Source: CAZICM01 sp964537685 (lineage in GTDB: Bacteria > Myxococcota_A > Polyangia > Polyangiales > Polyangiaceae). Taken from it: a stretch of DNA of 64,000 nt. The stretch is from assembly GCA_964537685.1 (NCBI GenBank), contig CAZICM010000003.1:124001-188000 (forward strand). The letters are read 5' to 3'. Made by a program: the position numbers and the translations under genes. The notes beneath the pieces were generated by a model, which saw nothing but the letters and a program-made list of their open reading frames with translations, was not told where the DNA came from and made no database searches. This document shows, piece after piece, positions 1 to 8,506 of the stretch; position 1 is the first letter of the stretch; each line of letters opens with the position of its first letter.

Positions 1-840
1 TTTATGCCGCCGGACACCACTGGGCAGCAGGGCGTTCCGGGTTCTTCATCAATTCAATCGAGTATTTCGCCTAATTCATCAAAAGCTGCTCCATCCCGTT
101 CCAGTGCGCCCATAAAAGCCAATACAAGCGATTTGAACATCAATTTGATGGATATAAATGGAACGGACTCGCCGGGCTCCGGCCAAAGCCTAGAAGAAAG
201 CGTATTTATTGTCGATTTTAATGGAAAGCTCTTGATTGGGCCGGGGTGTATCGCGTTCTTCGAACAGGAAATGGAGTCAGCCCGCGACATGGGCGCCGGG
301 GAAAATGATGACGAAATCCAAAAGCATGTTCAGCGGATGATTTACGAGCATCTGGATGGAGATGCGGCCCGCGAAGCCATTGGCTTATTCGATAAGTATT
401 TGGGGTATCAAAAAGCATTGCGGAACGCCGGCAAAAGCCCGGGAGAACAGGGTGCGGGCGATAAATGGGCGCTGGAGCGCGAGCATTTTGGCGAGGAGAA
501 GGCGGCGATTTTATTTGGGCAGCACGAGGATAAACAAGCCGATCAGATTGCCGGGTTTATGGCCGAGGAAAGGGCGCTACGGGCAAAAGGCGCGGGTGCC
601 GAGGAAATTCAGCGTTTTAGGGTGGACAGGCTCGGGCTGGATACCGCGCAAAGCCTTTTGGAGCGCGATCGCAGGCGTTTGGATTGGCGGCGCCGAATTC
701 AAGCCGCCGAAATGGAAATCAATCGGCTAAAATCGGGCTCTTTGGGCAAAGATTCGATGAGTATCGAGGAAAATAAATATTTGGAAAGATTTTTTGCGCC
801 CGATGAGCGGGAGCGCGCAAAGGCGATTTTGGGTCTGTAG
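1..840 (+). CDS. Lipase secretion chaperone (LifO/LimK family), 5' end outside window
   Basis: Lipase chaperones are periplasmic, membrane-anchored foldases that fold secreted lipases before type II export. The visible part is about 279 residues. It begins with a Ser/Pro-rich linker, then a segment matching the family's SLxGT-type domain (LMDINGT followed by FNGKLLIG and IAFFEQEM). A long helical region follows with LFDKYLGYQKAL, FGEEKAAILFG and a basic C-terminal helix ending KAILGL, which is the typical order of the family. The open frame continues through base 1 and the N-terminal membrane anchor expected for the family is not seen. The real start is therefore probably upstream of the window, although an ATG lies at base 4. 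No lipase gene is visible here. The family call rests on motif order, not a database search. Confidence 0.7.
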   Translation, partial: FMPPDTTGQQGVPGSSSIQSSISPNSSKAAPSRSSAPIKANTSDLNINLMDINGTDSPGSGQSLEESVFIVDFNGKLLIGPGCIAFFEQEMESARDMGAGENDDEIQKHVQRMIYEHLDGDAAREAIGLFDKYLGYQKALRNAGKSPGEQGAGDKWALEREHFGEEKAAILFGQHEDKQADQIAGFMAEERALRAKGAGAEEIQRFRVDRLGLDTAQSLLERDRRRLDWRRRIQAAEMEINRLKSGSLGKDSMSIEENKYLERFFAPDERERAKAILGL

Positions 841-860
841 GGCTTTTAAACCATGATCGC

Positions 861-1334
861 TTAATTGCCGCCCGCGCCGGCCATACCGCCCGCGCCGGCC
901 ATGCCGCCCGCGCCGGCCATACCGCCCGCGCCGCCGCCCGAGCTGCTTGAGCTCATGCCGGCAATACCATCGACACCATCGCAATTTTGATCCGTGGTGT
1001 CGCCGATAGGATCGGGCGCGCCGGGATAAATGCTGACATTGCTGTCATTGCAATCGACTTCCGTATTGGGACAGCCATCCGGTGTGGCTCCAAAGCCGTC
1101 GCCGTCAAAATCGTTGCACGAATTGCAGTCGTAGCCATCACAGGGAGCCGCGCCATAGCAGGCCATTAATGTAATGGCCACCGCGCCGCCCGATGCCACG
1201 GCCAGCAGCTTGCCCGCAATGCCTTGTGCCGCCTTGCCCGAAGTCTCGTTGAAGGCTGTTTTGCAGTGCGGGCACACGCGCGCGCCGGGAGGAAGAAAAC
1301 CATTGCATGAAGAACAGGATTGAAGCTTCGCCAT
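861..1334 (-). CDS. Zinc-ribbon / MopE-type lipoprotein with Gly-rich tail
   Basis: This 157-residue protein has four parts. An N-terminal zinc ribbon carries two CxxC pairs (CSSC near residue 7 and CPHC near residue 21). A hydrophobic segment then ends in the lipobox-like ITLMAC followed by YGAAP. A Cys/Asp-rich MopE-type metal-binding segment follows (DCNDSNVSIYPGAPDP and NCDGVDG). The tail is low-complexity Ser/Gly with repeated AGGM-type units. A zinc ribbon ahead of a lipobox is unusual, because the n-region is about 40 residues long. It starts about 60 bp from the divergent radical SAM/SPASM gene and could be its substrate; that link is inference from position only. The ATG at 1334 has no clear ribosome binding site. 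Confidence 0.7.
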   Translation of the reverse strand: MAKLQSCSSCNGFLPPGARVCPHCKTAFNETSGKAAQGIAGKLLAVASGGAVAITLMACYGAAPCDGYDCNSCNDFDGDGFGATPDGCPNTEVDCNDSNVSIYPGAPDPIGDTTDQNCDGVDGIAGMSSSSSGGGAGGMAGAGGMAGAGGMAGAGGN

Positions 1335-1393
1335 AAGTGTTATTCATCATGGTATGGACATCGCCGATCATTGCAACGAATATTTAGGGGCTT

Positions 1394-2665
1394 ATGTCAA
1401 GGCGCCGCTTAGAAATTCATCCGGGCAACTATTTCCCCGCTTATGTCGTTTGGGAGCTGACGCTCCGCTGCGATCAGCCCTGCGCGCATTGCGGTTCGCG
1501 CGCGGGTCCGGCGAGGGAAAAGGAATTGACAACCGAACAGGCGCTGGGCGTCGTTTCGCAGCTCGCCGAAATGAAGGCCCGCGAAATCGTTTTAATTGGA
1601 GGGGAAGCCTATTTGCATGAGGGCTTTTTGGATATTCTTCAGGCGCTCAGCCGGGCTCATATTCGTCCGCTCTTGACCACCGGAGGGCGGGGAATTACGC
1701 CCGGTCTCTCCGCCGAAATGAAAAAGGCCGGGCTGTACAGCGCTTCCGTTAGTGTGGATGGTTTAGAGGAAGCCCACGATGCAATTCGAAAAGCTCCGGG
1801 CAGCTATAAAAGCGCGCTCGCGGCTCTCGCCTATATGCGCGGCGCGGGCATTAAAATATCGGTCAATACAAACATTAATCGTGTAAATTCAAAAGATTTG
1901 GAAGCTTTATATGGCGTAATTAAGGCGGCGGGCATTCAGGCATGGCAGGTTCAAATCACCTCGCCGCTCGGACGGGCCGCGGACAGGCCGGCCATGCTGC
2001 TCCAACCCTATGATTTGCTGGATATTGTGCCGAGGATTGCCAAGCTCAAAGAACAGGCTTTTTCCGATGGCATTACGATCATGCCGGGAAACAATTTAGG
2101 TTATTTCGGTCCGGAGGAAGCCCTTCTGCGTTCGCCTTACCCGGGAGGCAGCGATCATTTTCAAGGATGCCAAGCGGGAAAACTCGTGCTGGGTATCGAG
2201 TCCGACGGTGCCGTGAAGGGATGTCCCTCGCTTCAAACCTACGCTTATGCGGGTGGCTCGCTTTTAAATCAATCATTACGGTCGATTTGGGAAAATACGC
2301 CGGAGCTTGCTTTTGCCCGTCACCGCGATACCGAAAGCCTATGGGGCTTTTGTAAAACGTGTCCTTTTGCGGCGGTGTGCCTGGGAGGCTGCACATTCAC
2401 CGCTCATTCGATTTTTGGCCGCCCAGGCAATAATCCTTATTGCCACTTTAGGGCGAGGACCCTGGCCGCCGAAGGCAAGCGCGAAAGGCTCGTTCCAATG
2501 GATGCGGCCGAAGGCAAGCCTTTTGACCATGGCTTGTTCGACCTGGCCGTCGAGGACTTGCACGCGCCCGAGCCCGCTTTGCCCTCTTTAAATCCGATGG
2601 GATTGGTGAAAATAACCCGGCGGCCTCTGAAAATTGCCGATCAGAGTTCTGGACATCATGATTGA
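1394..2665 (+). CDS. Radical SAM/SPASM-domain enzyme (peptide-maturase type)
   Basis: This 423-residue protein has the radical SAM CX3CX2C motif at Cys26, Cys30 and Cys33 (LRCDQPCAHC). The usual TIM-barrel core carries LIGGEAYL and SVSVDG. The C-terminal SPASM/twitch region is Cys-rich (GIESDGAVKGCPS, then CKTCPFAAVCLGGC and NNPYCHFRA) and would bind auxiliary iron-sulfur clusters. Such enzymes commonly modify ribosomally made peptides, but some members do other chemistry, so the substrate is unknown. The ATG at 1394 is preceded by AGGGGC at good spacing. The divergent neighbour encodes a small zinc-ribbon/Gly-rich lipoprotein, the best local candidate partner. The gene ends about 23 bp from a convergent receiver gene. 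Confidence 0.88.
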   Translation: MSRRRLEIHPGNYFPAYVVWELTLRCDQPCAHCGSRAGPAREKELTTEQALGVVSQLAEMKAREIVLIGGEAYLHEGFLDILQALSRAHIRPLLTTGGRGITPGLSAEMKKAGLYSASVSVDGLEEAHDAIRKAPGSYKSALAALAYMRGAGIKISVNTNINRVNSKDLEALYGVIKAAGIQAWQVQITSPLGRAADRPAMLLQPYDLLDIVPRIAKLKEQAFSDGITIMPGNNLGYFGPEEALLRSPYPGGSDHFQGCQAGKLVLGIESDGAVKGCPSLQTYAYAGGSLLNQSLRSIWENTPELAFARHRDTESLWGFCKTCPFAAVCLGGCTFTAHSIFGRPGNNPYCHFRARTLAAEGKRERLVPMDAAEGKPFDHGLFDLAVEDLHAPEPALPSLNPMGLVKITRRPLKIADQSSGHHD

Positions 2666-2688
2666 ATTTAAATTGCAGGGTACGCAGC

Positions 2689-3948
2689 CTATTTTTTAAT
2701 ACGTCCGGCCAGCGTCTTGCTCGCTTCGCTTTTCGGGCTGCTTTCAATCGCCCGGGGCTTGGGCTCCTCCGGCCATGCTCCAATCACGCGCGGACTCTTG
2801 AATGGGGTTTCCGTCCTATTTTTCGTGCCCAGCGCAGTTCTTGCGCCTGCGCCCGGGCTTGAGTCCCGGCTGCGCCTGGAGCTTGGAGGCGGCACAGAAC
2901 CCCCTGCCTTCTGGGGATTGGACAGATGCCCAGGGCGGGAATCCGCGGGCGCCCTGAGACCAGCTATCGTGGGACGCGCGCCGCTGTCCTCCAGCGGATC
3001 ACGCGATGAAGGCGGCCTGCTGTTTTCCCCATCCCGCAGGCTTTCAAATGCGCCGTCGAAATGGCTGCGTTCGCGCTTTAGCCGATGCATCACTTCGCGG
3101 ATATGCGCGCGCAGTACGCCCATGTCTGCGGTCTTGATGAGTAGCTCGTCCGCACCCGCCGCCTTGGCCTTGCGGAATGCGTCGGGATCGTCGCCCGGGC
3201 TTACCATCACAAAGACCGGCACATGCTTTTGAACGGCGTTTTTGCGAATCGCCCGGCACAGCTCCAGGCATCCCAGGGGCGGCAGCAAATAATCCACGAT
3301 AATGGCATCCACGCGCTCGTCCGCGAGCAAGGAATAAGAGTCGTCCGTGGATGTTGCGATTAAGACGTTGACTCCATCGGCCCGAAAGGCTTCGAACAGC
3401 GAGCGCCGCACGACGGGATCGGCATGCGCCACCATTAGTTTTCGAAGCGCTTGCCCAGCCGCCGCCGCGGGCTCTTGGGCCTTCAGCGTGCGGGATGCGT
3501 GAACCAATTTATTGGCCAGCCTGAGCAGCGCGACCATATCGCAGGGTTTGGGAAGAATGTCGTCGACCGAAAGCTTGGCCGCGCGGGCCCGATCGACCTT
3601 TTCGCCGTTCTGCGCGAGCAAGATGATCGGCAGCCGGGCGTCGCGTTCGTGAAATCGAATCTCCCTCAACAACTCCTGGACGTTTCCGTCGGGCAGCACA
3701 TTGTCGATAATGGCGAGGTGATAGCCGCCTATTTTCAGCGCTTGGCGCGCAGCCGCTCCCGATGCGCACGCCGCCACATGAAAGCCCGCACCGTGCAAGG
3801 CCATGCGGAGCTCCATGCGCGAGGACAGATTTTGATCGACGACCAGCACATGGATTTTTGAACTCGCTTGATGGGGCGTCGGTGGAGGTTTTTGGTCTGA
3901 CATAAGGCTTGCGGCAGGGCCGAGTGTCTTTTGCAGGAGCGGTCTCAT
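2689..3948 (-). CDS. Tandem-receiver response regulator protein
   Basis: This protein of about 419 residues contains two CheY-like receiver domains and no recognisable DNA-binding or enzymatic output domain. The first (IHVLVVDQN through AIIDNVLPDG to LPKP) keeps the phospho-acceptor Asp and the Lys, but one residue of the usual acidic pair is Gln or Asn. The second runs from KLMVAHADP through IIVDYLLPPLG to LIKTAD. The C-terminal 110 residues are Ser/Pro/Arg-rich and probably disordered. I chose the ATG at 3948 because GGGGACC lies just upstream. The frame stays open to 4065, and an internal ATG at 3903 is an alternative. Two similar proteins occur at 19562-20653 and 41330-42226, so this is a local paralog family. 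Confidence 0.82.
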   Translation of the reverse strand: MRPLLQKTLGPAASLMSDQKPPPTPHQASSKIHVLVVDQNLSSRMELRMALHGAGFHVAACASGAAARQALKIGGYHLAIIDNVLPDGNVQELLREIRFHERDARLPIILLAQNGEKVDRARAAKLSVDDILPKPCDMVALLRLANKLVHASRTLKAQEPAAAAGQALRKLMVAHADPVVRRSLFEAFRADGVNVLIATSTDDSYSLLADERVDAIIVDYLLPPLGCLELCRAIRKNAVQKHVPVFVMVSPGDDPDAFRKAKAAGADELLIKTADMGVLRAHIREVMHRLKRERSHFDGAFESLRDGENSRPPSSRDPLEDSGARPTIAGLRAPADSRPGHLSNPQKAGGSVPPPSSRRSRDSSPGAGARTALGTKNRTETPFKSPRVIGAWPEEPKPRAIESSPKSEASKTLAGRIKK

Positions 3949-4235
3949 CGTCGGGTCCCCGGGGTGTTCAGCGTTTTGAGCGCGGAGGCAGTGGGAGAGG
4001 GGGCGGGGCGGGGATTGGGAAGATGCGGCCGTTATGCATATCGATGTGACAAACCAGAAAAGCAATTTGCGTGCTCGCCTGGTTTCGTCCTTGTGAGCGG
4101 CGAGAGATGTATCGCTTGCTCAGGACAGCATTGAGATGTTCTCATGATTTAAGGGAAATTCTCAATGATTTGCGTTTGGCGTTCGGTGCTTGCCTACCGG
4201 CGCATATCGGCTCCTATTTACCCACATGATTCATA
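3949..4235. other. Intergenic region between surface-protein gene and tandem-receiver gene
   Basis: This is about 287 bp between two leftward genes and should hold the promoter of the tandem-receiver gene. I see an imperfect inverted repeat, AAACCAG at 4051-4057 against CTGGTTT at 4079-4085, separated by about 20 nt. There is no T-run typical of an intrinsic terminator. I find no convincing sigma54 or sigma70 promoter by eye. Confidence 0.4.
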
Positions 4236-7200
4236 TCATCCTCGTTTTCTGATGCTCCTAGACTGCATATTCCGATCTGAGCGCTTCGAACGCCGAATCA
4301 CGAGGCCAAGCCCAAGCAGCGCCCCAAAGATCCACGGAGCATCATTTTGATGGGATGGATCGGCATTTTCTTGCAAATGCGCCGCGCACAGGAAGCCATT
4401 GCCCTCGGCCCAGAAGTTTTCCTTCGCCTGTTCGCACACACCCGCGCTCATGTCCTTCGAAGTGCAGCTTAGGCCATCGGGACAGCCGTTTCCGCCTTCG
4501 CCCCGGCATCCATCGATGCACATATTCGTCGCCGAATCGCAGATCTTGCCGCTCTTTGCATCGCCGCAATCGCTGTCCACCGTGCATCCCTGGATGGGCA
4601 TGTCGTCGGCGCCGTGACCCTTGGTCGGATCCGTCTCGCCGGCGTCAATTACACCGTTATGATTGGCATCTTCATCGCCGTCTTTCACACCACCGTCATC
4701 GGTATCGGGATCGACAGGCGATGTGGTCGTCGCGCCGCCGTCGCCGTCCGGTATGCAATTGCCGGCGCCCGCGTTGGTGTCTGGACCTGAGCAATCATTG
4801 CCCACTTCCGTGCCATCGAAGAGCCCATCGTCATCGCTGTCCGGGTCCAGCGCATTGATGAATCCATCGCCGTCGGTATCGTCCGCGGGATTGGCTTCCT
4901 GGCCATCGGGAACGCCATCGTCATCGCTGTCGGCATCGTTGGGATCGGTGCCAATTTGATCTTCAAACGAATCCGAAAGCCCATCGCCGTCGCTGTCGGT
5001 ATTCATTGAATCATCGGCACCATTGCCCTCTACGGGATTGGTTTCACCAACATCGAATTGGCCATTGCCATTGATGTCTTCGGAACCATCGCTCACGCCG
5101 CCGTCATCCGTGTCCCAATCGAGCGGATTGGTGGTTGTGGCTCCGTTGTCCGCATCGGCAACGCAATGCCCAGCGCCGGCATCCGTGCCCGCTCCCATAC
5201 AATCCAATCCCATTTCCGTACCATCGAATAGACCGTCGTTATCGCTGTCCGGATCGAGAGGATTGATTAAACCATCGCCGTCCGCATCCTCGCTGGGATT
5301 GGGCTCCATTCCGTCAGGAACGCCATCATCATCGGAATCGGCATCCATTGGATCGGTTCCCAGCGTATCCTCGAGATCGTCGCTCAGGCCATCGCCGTCG
5401 CTGTCGGTATTGGGATTGGTTGTGTCATCGCCGGGATGGCCGGATGTCGGATCGGTCTCGCCCGCATCGAGCACGCCATTTAAATTGGCATCCTCTGAAC
5501 CGTCGCTCACACCGCCATCATCGGTATCGGGATCGACGGGTGATGTCGTCGTCGCGCCGCCGTCGCCGTCCGCAACACAAGTGCCCGCCGACACATCCGT
5601 GGCCGGATTGCCGCAGTCCGCGCCCACTTCCGTGCCGTCGAACAAACCATCGTTATCGCTGTCCGGGTCCAGCGCATTGATGAATCCATCGCCGTCCGTG
5701 TCATCGCTCGGATTGGCTTCCAATCCATCCAAAACGCCATCATCATCGGAATCGGCGTCCATTGGATCGGTACCCAATGTATTTTCGAGATCGTCGCTCA
5801 GGCCATCGCCATCGCTATCGGTATTTGACGGGTCATCGCCGCCGTTGCCCGTTGTCGGATCGGTCTCGTTGCCATCGGTGACGCCATTGAGATTGGAATC
5901 CTCGGCGCCGTCATTCACACCGCCGTCATCGGTATCGGCATCCAATGGATCGGTTGTTGTCGTGCCATTATCGCCGTCCGCCGTGCAATGGCCCGCGCCT
6001 GTATCCGTCGCGGGATTCTGGCAATCCAAGCCCATTTCGGTTCCATCGAAGAGGCCGTCGTTGTCGCTGTCCGGATCGAGGCCATTAATCAGGCCGTCGC
6101 CGTCGGTATCCTGCGATACTTGAGGCTCCATTCCATCGGGCACGCCGTCATCGTCGCTATCGGCATCATTGGGATTCGTGCCGATCATATTTTCAAAATC
6201 ATCGGATAGCCCATCACCATCCGCATCGGGATTGCAGCCATTATCTACGATGCCATTACAATCGTTATCCAGGTTATCATCGCAGATTTCATTGGTCGGC
6301 TCGCCTGGAATGGCATTACAGTTGGACATGGCCGGCCCATCGCAGACAACCGTGCCGCTCGCGGCGCAAATGCCAACGCCCACCATACAGGCGTCTCCAA
6401 CATTAAAGCCCTCGTCCGTCATTCCATTACAATCGTTATCGATGCCATCACAGATTTCGGTGCTGGGCTCGGTTGGAATTGCACTGCATTGGGTGGCCAT
6501 CGGACCATTGCATACAAACATGCCCTGGGCTTCACAGGCGCCGACGCCCGACGAACACATCGTCCCGACGTTAAAGCCATTATCGATTACGTTATCGCAA
6601 TCGTTATCCTTGGAATCGCACTCCTCGGTTTGAGGTTCGGCGGGAACGGCATTGCAGCTCGCTGAATTGGGCGTATCGCAGACGATGGTGCCCGTTGTCA
6701 GGCATTCGCCGATGCCGGCCGAACAAGGCATGCCCGTTCCATAACCTTCGTCAACCACGCCATTACAATTGTTATCTTTCGCGTCGCAGACTTCTTGTCC
6801 CGAAGGCTCGCAAATGCAGGTATTGGTGATGGCGTTGCAGGTGGGGAACGTTCCAGGGCATTGAGCGTCAGTTAAGCATTGAACGCATACGTTTGGAGTG
6901 GCCGCCACATTGCAATACGGTGTTTGGGCTGGGCAATTCGCATCGAATTCGCATTGCTCAACCAATACGGGTGTCGGCGGAGATCCATTGGCCGCGCCGT
7001 TTCCATCGGTCTTCGTCGTTGCTTGAGGCGCGCCCAAGGCGCCCGCGGCAATGATATTGCCCTGATTGTTGATGGTGCCGAGTGTGCCCGAGGCGACCAC
7101 GGCTTTAAATACGATCGTGGTGGACGCTCCAATGGCGAGCGAGCCGCCCTGCATGGATGTGGCGCCTGTGCCCAGGCGAACCGTTATCGTATTGTTGGCG

Positions 7201-8486
7201 GCCGTAAATTCGCCTTGATCGTCGCCCGAGGCGTCGGTCTTCATGCCCGCATTGGCGCCTTGGGTAATTTGAAGCGAGCCGGGCACATAATTGAGGCCGG
7301 AAGGAAGCGCGTCGGTCAATACGGTATTAATAGACGCATCGTTTCCCGTATTGGTAATGACAAGCGTGTATTGCACCTGATCGCCTGGAATCAGCGCGCC
7401 TCCATTTAAATCTTGCGCTGTTTTGGTGGATGTTGTGAAGTCCGGGCGGAAGGTCGAAATCGATGTGACCCAGCCGCCTAAGAAATACACATCGCCCGTG
7501 GATGTGGCCTGAATATTCGCCGAAGTCTGTCCAGCCATCAATTTGGCTGTGACATCGACGACATCGATATCAATGCCGGACATGCTCCGGGCTGTTCCAG
7601 GCATTTGAGGCAGATCGCCCGCGACCGTGACGGGATTGCCTAAATACGAGCGGGTCGCATTGAAAAAATTGTCCGCTGGGTTTTGGCCGTCGGAAAGAGC
7701 CGCTCCGCCATTAAAAAATAATTGATCGCCGGTGGTTACGTCATCGCCTTCAAAGGTAATGACGCCGAGCTTGCCGGTGAAGCCCGCGTTGGGGACGACA
7801 AAGCCCGATAGGGTTACGTTTTTGGGCTGATTCAGCGCCACCGGGTCCATGCCTTCGTAGATGGCCAAATTGCGCAGGGGCTCGTTGGGATCTTGGTACA
7901 AAACCACCATCCACCATCCGCCAAAGCTGTTGGGATTGTTTTGATCGACAATGTTGATCATGTCGATCCCGGCCACGCGATAGGCGCCCGAGCCATTGGC
8001 CTGCACCAGCGATGTGACATCGGCAACAGAATGATAGGAATTATTACCGGCAGGATAGGATGTTAATGCGCTAATATTCTGAGAAAATCCTCCGGGCCTG
8101 TCAAACACCACGTTTGAATCCACGCCGGCAGCCGCGAGGGTCGCTCCCCAATACAAATAGGCATGCGTTACCGTGGCGCCCGGCGGTACATTCAATACGG
8201 CGGTGCTTTGGGCTTGGGCAATGGTAATGCCATTGTTGGCATTGCCCTGATTCCAATAAATATCCGGCGCGGAGTCGTTGGTATTTAGAGCTCCAGCGCA
8301 GTTTGCGACGCCGGAAACGGGAACGACAGGGTTATTGCATTCATATCCGATTGTATTTCCAATCAATATGAAATCGCCTTTTTGATCGACCTGGACCCGC
8401 AGCGAGGGCGCCGCCTCTGCGAAGCCCGCTAGCCCTAATATTGAAGCCAGGCTTGCAATGGCTGTAATACCAATTCGTTTTCGCAT
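4236..8486 (-). CDS. Giant surface protein with MopE-type and TSP3 calcium-binding repeats (AgmC-like)
   Basis: This 1416-residue secreted protein has a clear signal peptide (about residues 1-25, cut after FAEA). The N-terminal part of about 320 residues is a beta-rich domain (AYLYWGA, GGWWMVVLY). A DUF11-like repeat domain follows near 350-480 (YTLVITNTGND). Next comes a Cys-rich segment near 510-750 with repeated EICDGIDNDCNG-type MopE motifs. Four units of about 137 residues made of TSP3-type DxDxDG calcium loops occupy about 750-1295. The end is a hydrophobic segment followed by Arg/Lys (GALLGLGLVIRRSKR), resembling a MYXO-CTERM sorting tail but without its usual preceding Cys. The architecture resembles myxobacterial proteins annotated as gliding-motility AgmC; that function is not shown here. 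It starts 20 bp after the OmpA-family gene, so the two form an operon. Confidence 0.85.
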   Translation of the reverse strand: MRKRIGITAIASLASILGLAGFAEAAPSLRVQVDQKGDFILIGNTIGYECNNPVVPVSGVANCAGALNTNDSAPDIYWNQGNANNGITIAQAQSTAVLNVPPGATVTHAYLYWGATLAAAGVDSNVVFDRPGGFSQNISALTSYPAGNNSYHSVADVTSLVQANGSGAYRVAGIDMINIVDQNNPNSFGGWWMVVLYQDPNEPLRNLAIYEGMDPVALNQPKNVTLSGFVVPNAGFTGKLGVITFEGDDVTTGDQLFFNGGAALSDGQNPADNFFNATRSYLGNPVTVAGDLPQMPGTARSMSGIDIDVVDVTAKLMAGQTSANIQATSTGDVYFLGGWVTSISTFRPDFTTSTKTAQDLNGGALIPGDQVQYTLVITNTGNDASINTVLTDALPSGLNYVPGSLQITQGANAGMKTDASGDDQGEFTAANNTITVRLGTGATSMQGGSLAIGASTTIVFKAVVASGTLGTINNQGNIIAAGALGAPQATTKTDGNGAANGSPPTPVLVEQCEFDANCPAQTPYCNVAATPNVCVQCLTDAQCPGTFPTCNAITNTCICEPSGQEVCDAKDNNCNGVVDEGYGTGMPCSAGIGECLTTGTIVCDTPNSASCNAVPAEPQTEECDSKDNDCDNVIDNGFNVGTMCSSGVGACEAQGMFVCNGPMATQCSAIPTEPSTEICDGIDNDCNGMTDEGFNVGDACMVGVGICAASGTVVCDGPAMSNCNAIPGEPTNEICDDNLDNDCNGIVDNGCNPDADGDGLSDDFENMIGTNPNDADSDDDGVPDGMEPQVSQDTDGDGLINGLDPDSDNDGLFDGTEMGLDCQNPATDTGAGHCTADGDNGTTTTDPLDADTDDGGVNDGAEDSNLNGVTDGNETDPTTGNGGDDPSNTDSDGDGLSDDLENTLGTDPMDADSDDDGVLDGLEANPSDDTDGDGFINALDPDSDNDGLFDGTEVGADCGNPATDVSAGTCVADGDGGATTTSPVDPDTDDGGVSDGSEDANLNGVLDAGETDPTSGHPGDDTTNPNTDSDGDGLSDDLEDTLGTDPMDADSDDDGVPDGMEPNPSEDADGDGLINPLDPDSDNDGLFDGTEMGLDCMGAGTDAGAGHCVADADNGATTTNPLDWDTDDGGVSDGSEDINGNGQFDVGETNPVEGNGADDSMNTDSDGDGLSDSFEDQIGTDPNDADSDDDGVPDGQEANPADDTDGDGFINALDPDSDDDGLFDGTEVGNDCSGPDTNAGAGNCIPDGDGGATTTSPVDPDTDDGGVKDGDEDANHNGVIDAGETDPTKGHGADDMPIQGCTVDSDCGDAKSGKICDSATNMCIDGCRGEGGNGCPDGLSCTSKDMSAGVCEQAKENFWAEGNGFLCAAHLQENADPSHQNDAPWIFGALLGLGLVIRRSKRSDRNMQSRSIRKRG
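4600..6240 (-). repeat. Four tandem coding repeats of about 410 bp (TSP3 units)
   Basis: Within the giant surface-protein gene, four consecutive units of about 137 codons share the order DGDGLSDDxE, DADSDDDGVPDG, DPDSDNDGLFDGTE, a CxxP segment, then DPDTDDGGVSDG. Each holds many DxDxDG loops expected to bind calcium. The units are diverged, which suggests old duplications rather than recent slippage. They also create long meaningless open frames on the opposite strand. Confidence 0.8.
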
Positions 8487-8506
8487 GGCAAATCTCCTTT
8501 GGGGCC

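Noticed and set aside
4172..4190. Sigma54 promoter-like TGGCGT...TTGC
   Set aside because: The spacing between GG and GC is 12 rather than 10 bases and the -24 element is imperfect.
5023..6123. Open frame of 366 codons on the plus strand
   Set aside because: It is a shadow of the TSP3 repeats on the opposite strand, with low-complexity Ser/Pro sequence and no ribosome binding site.
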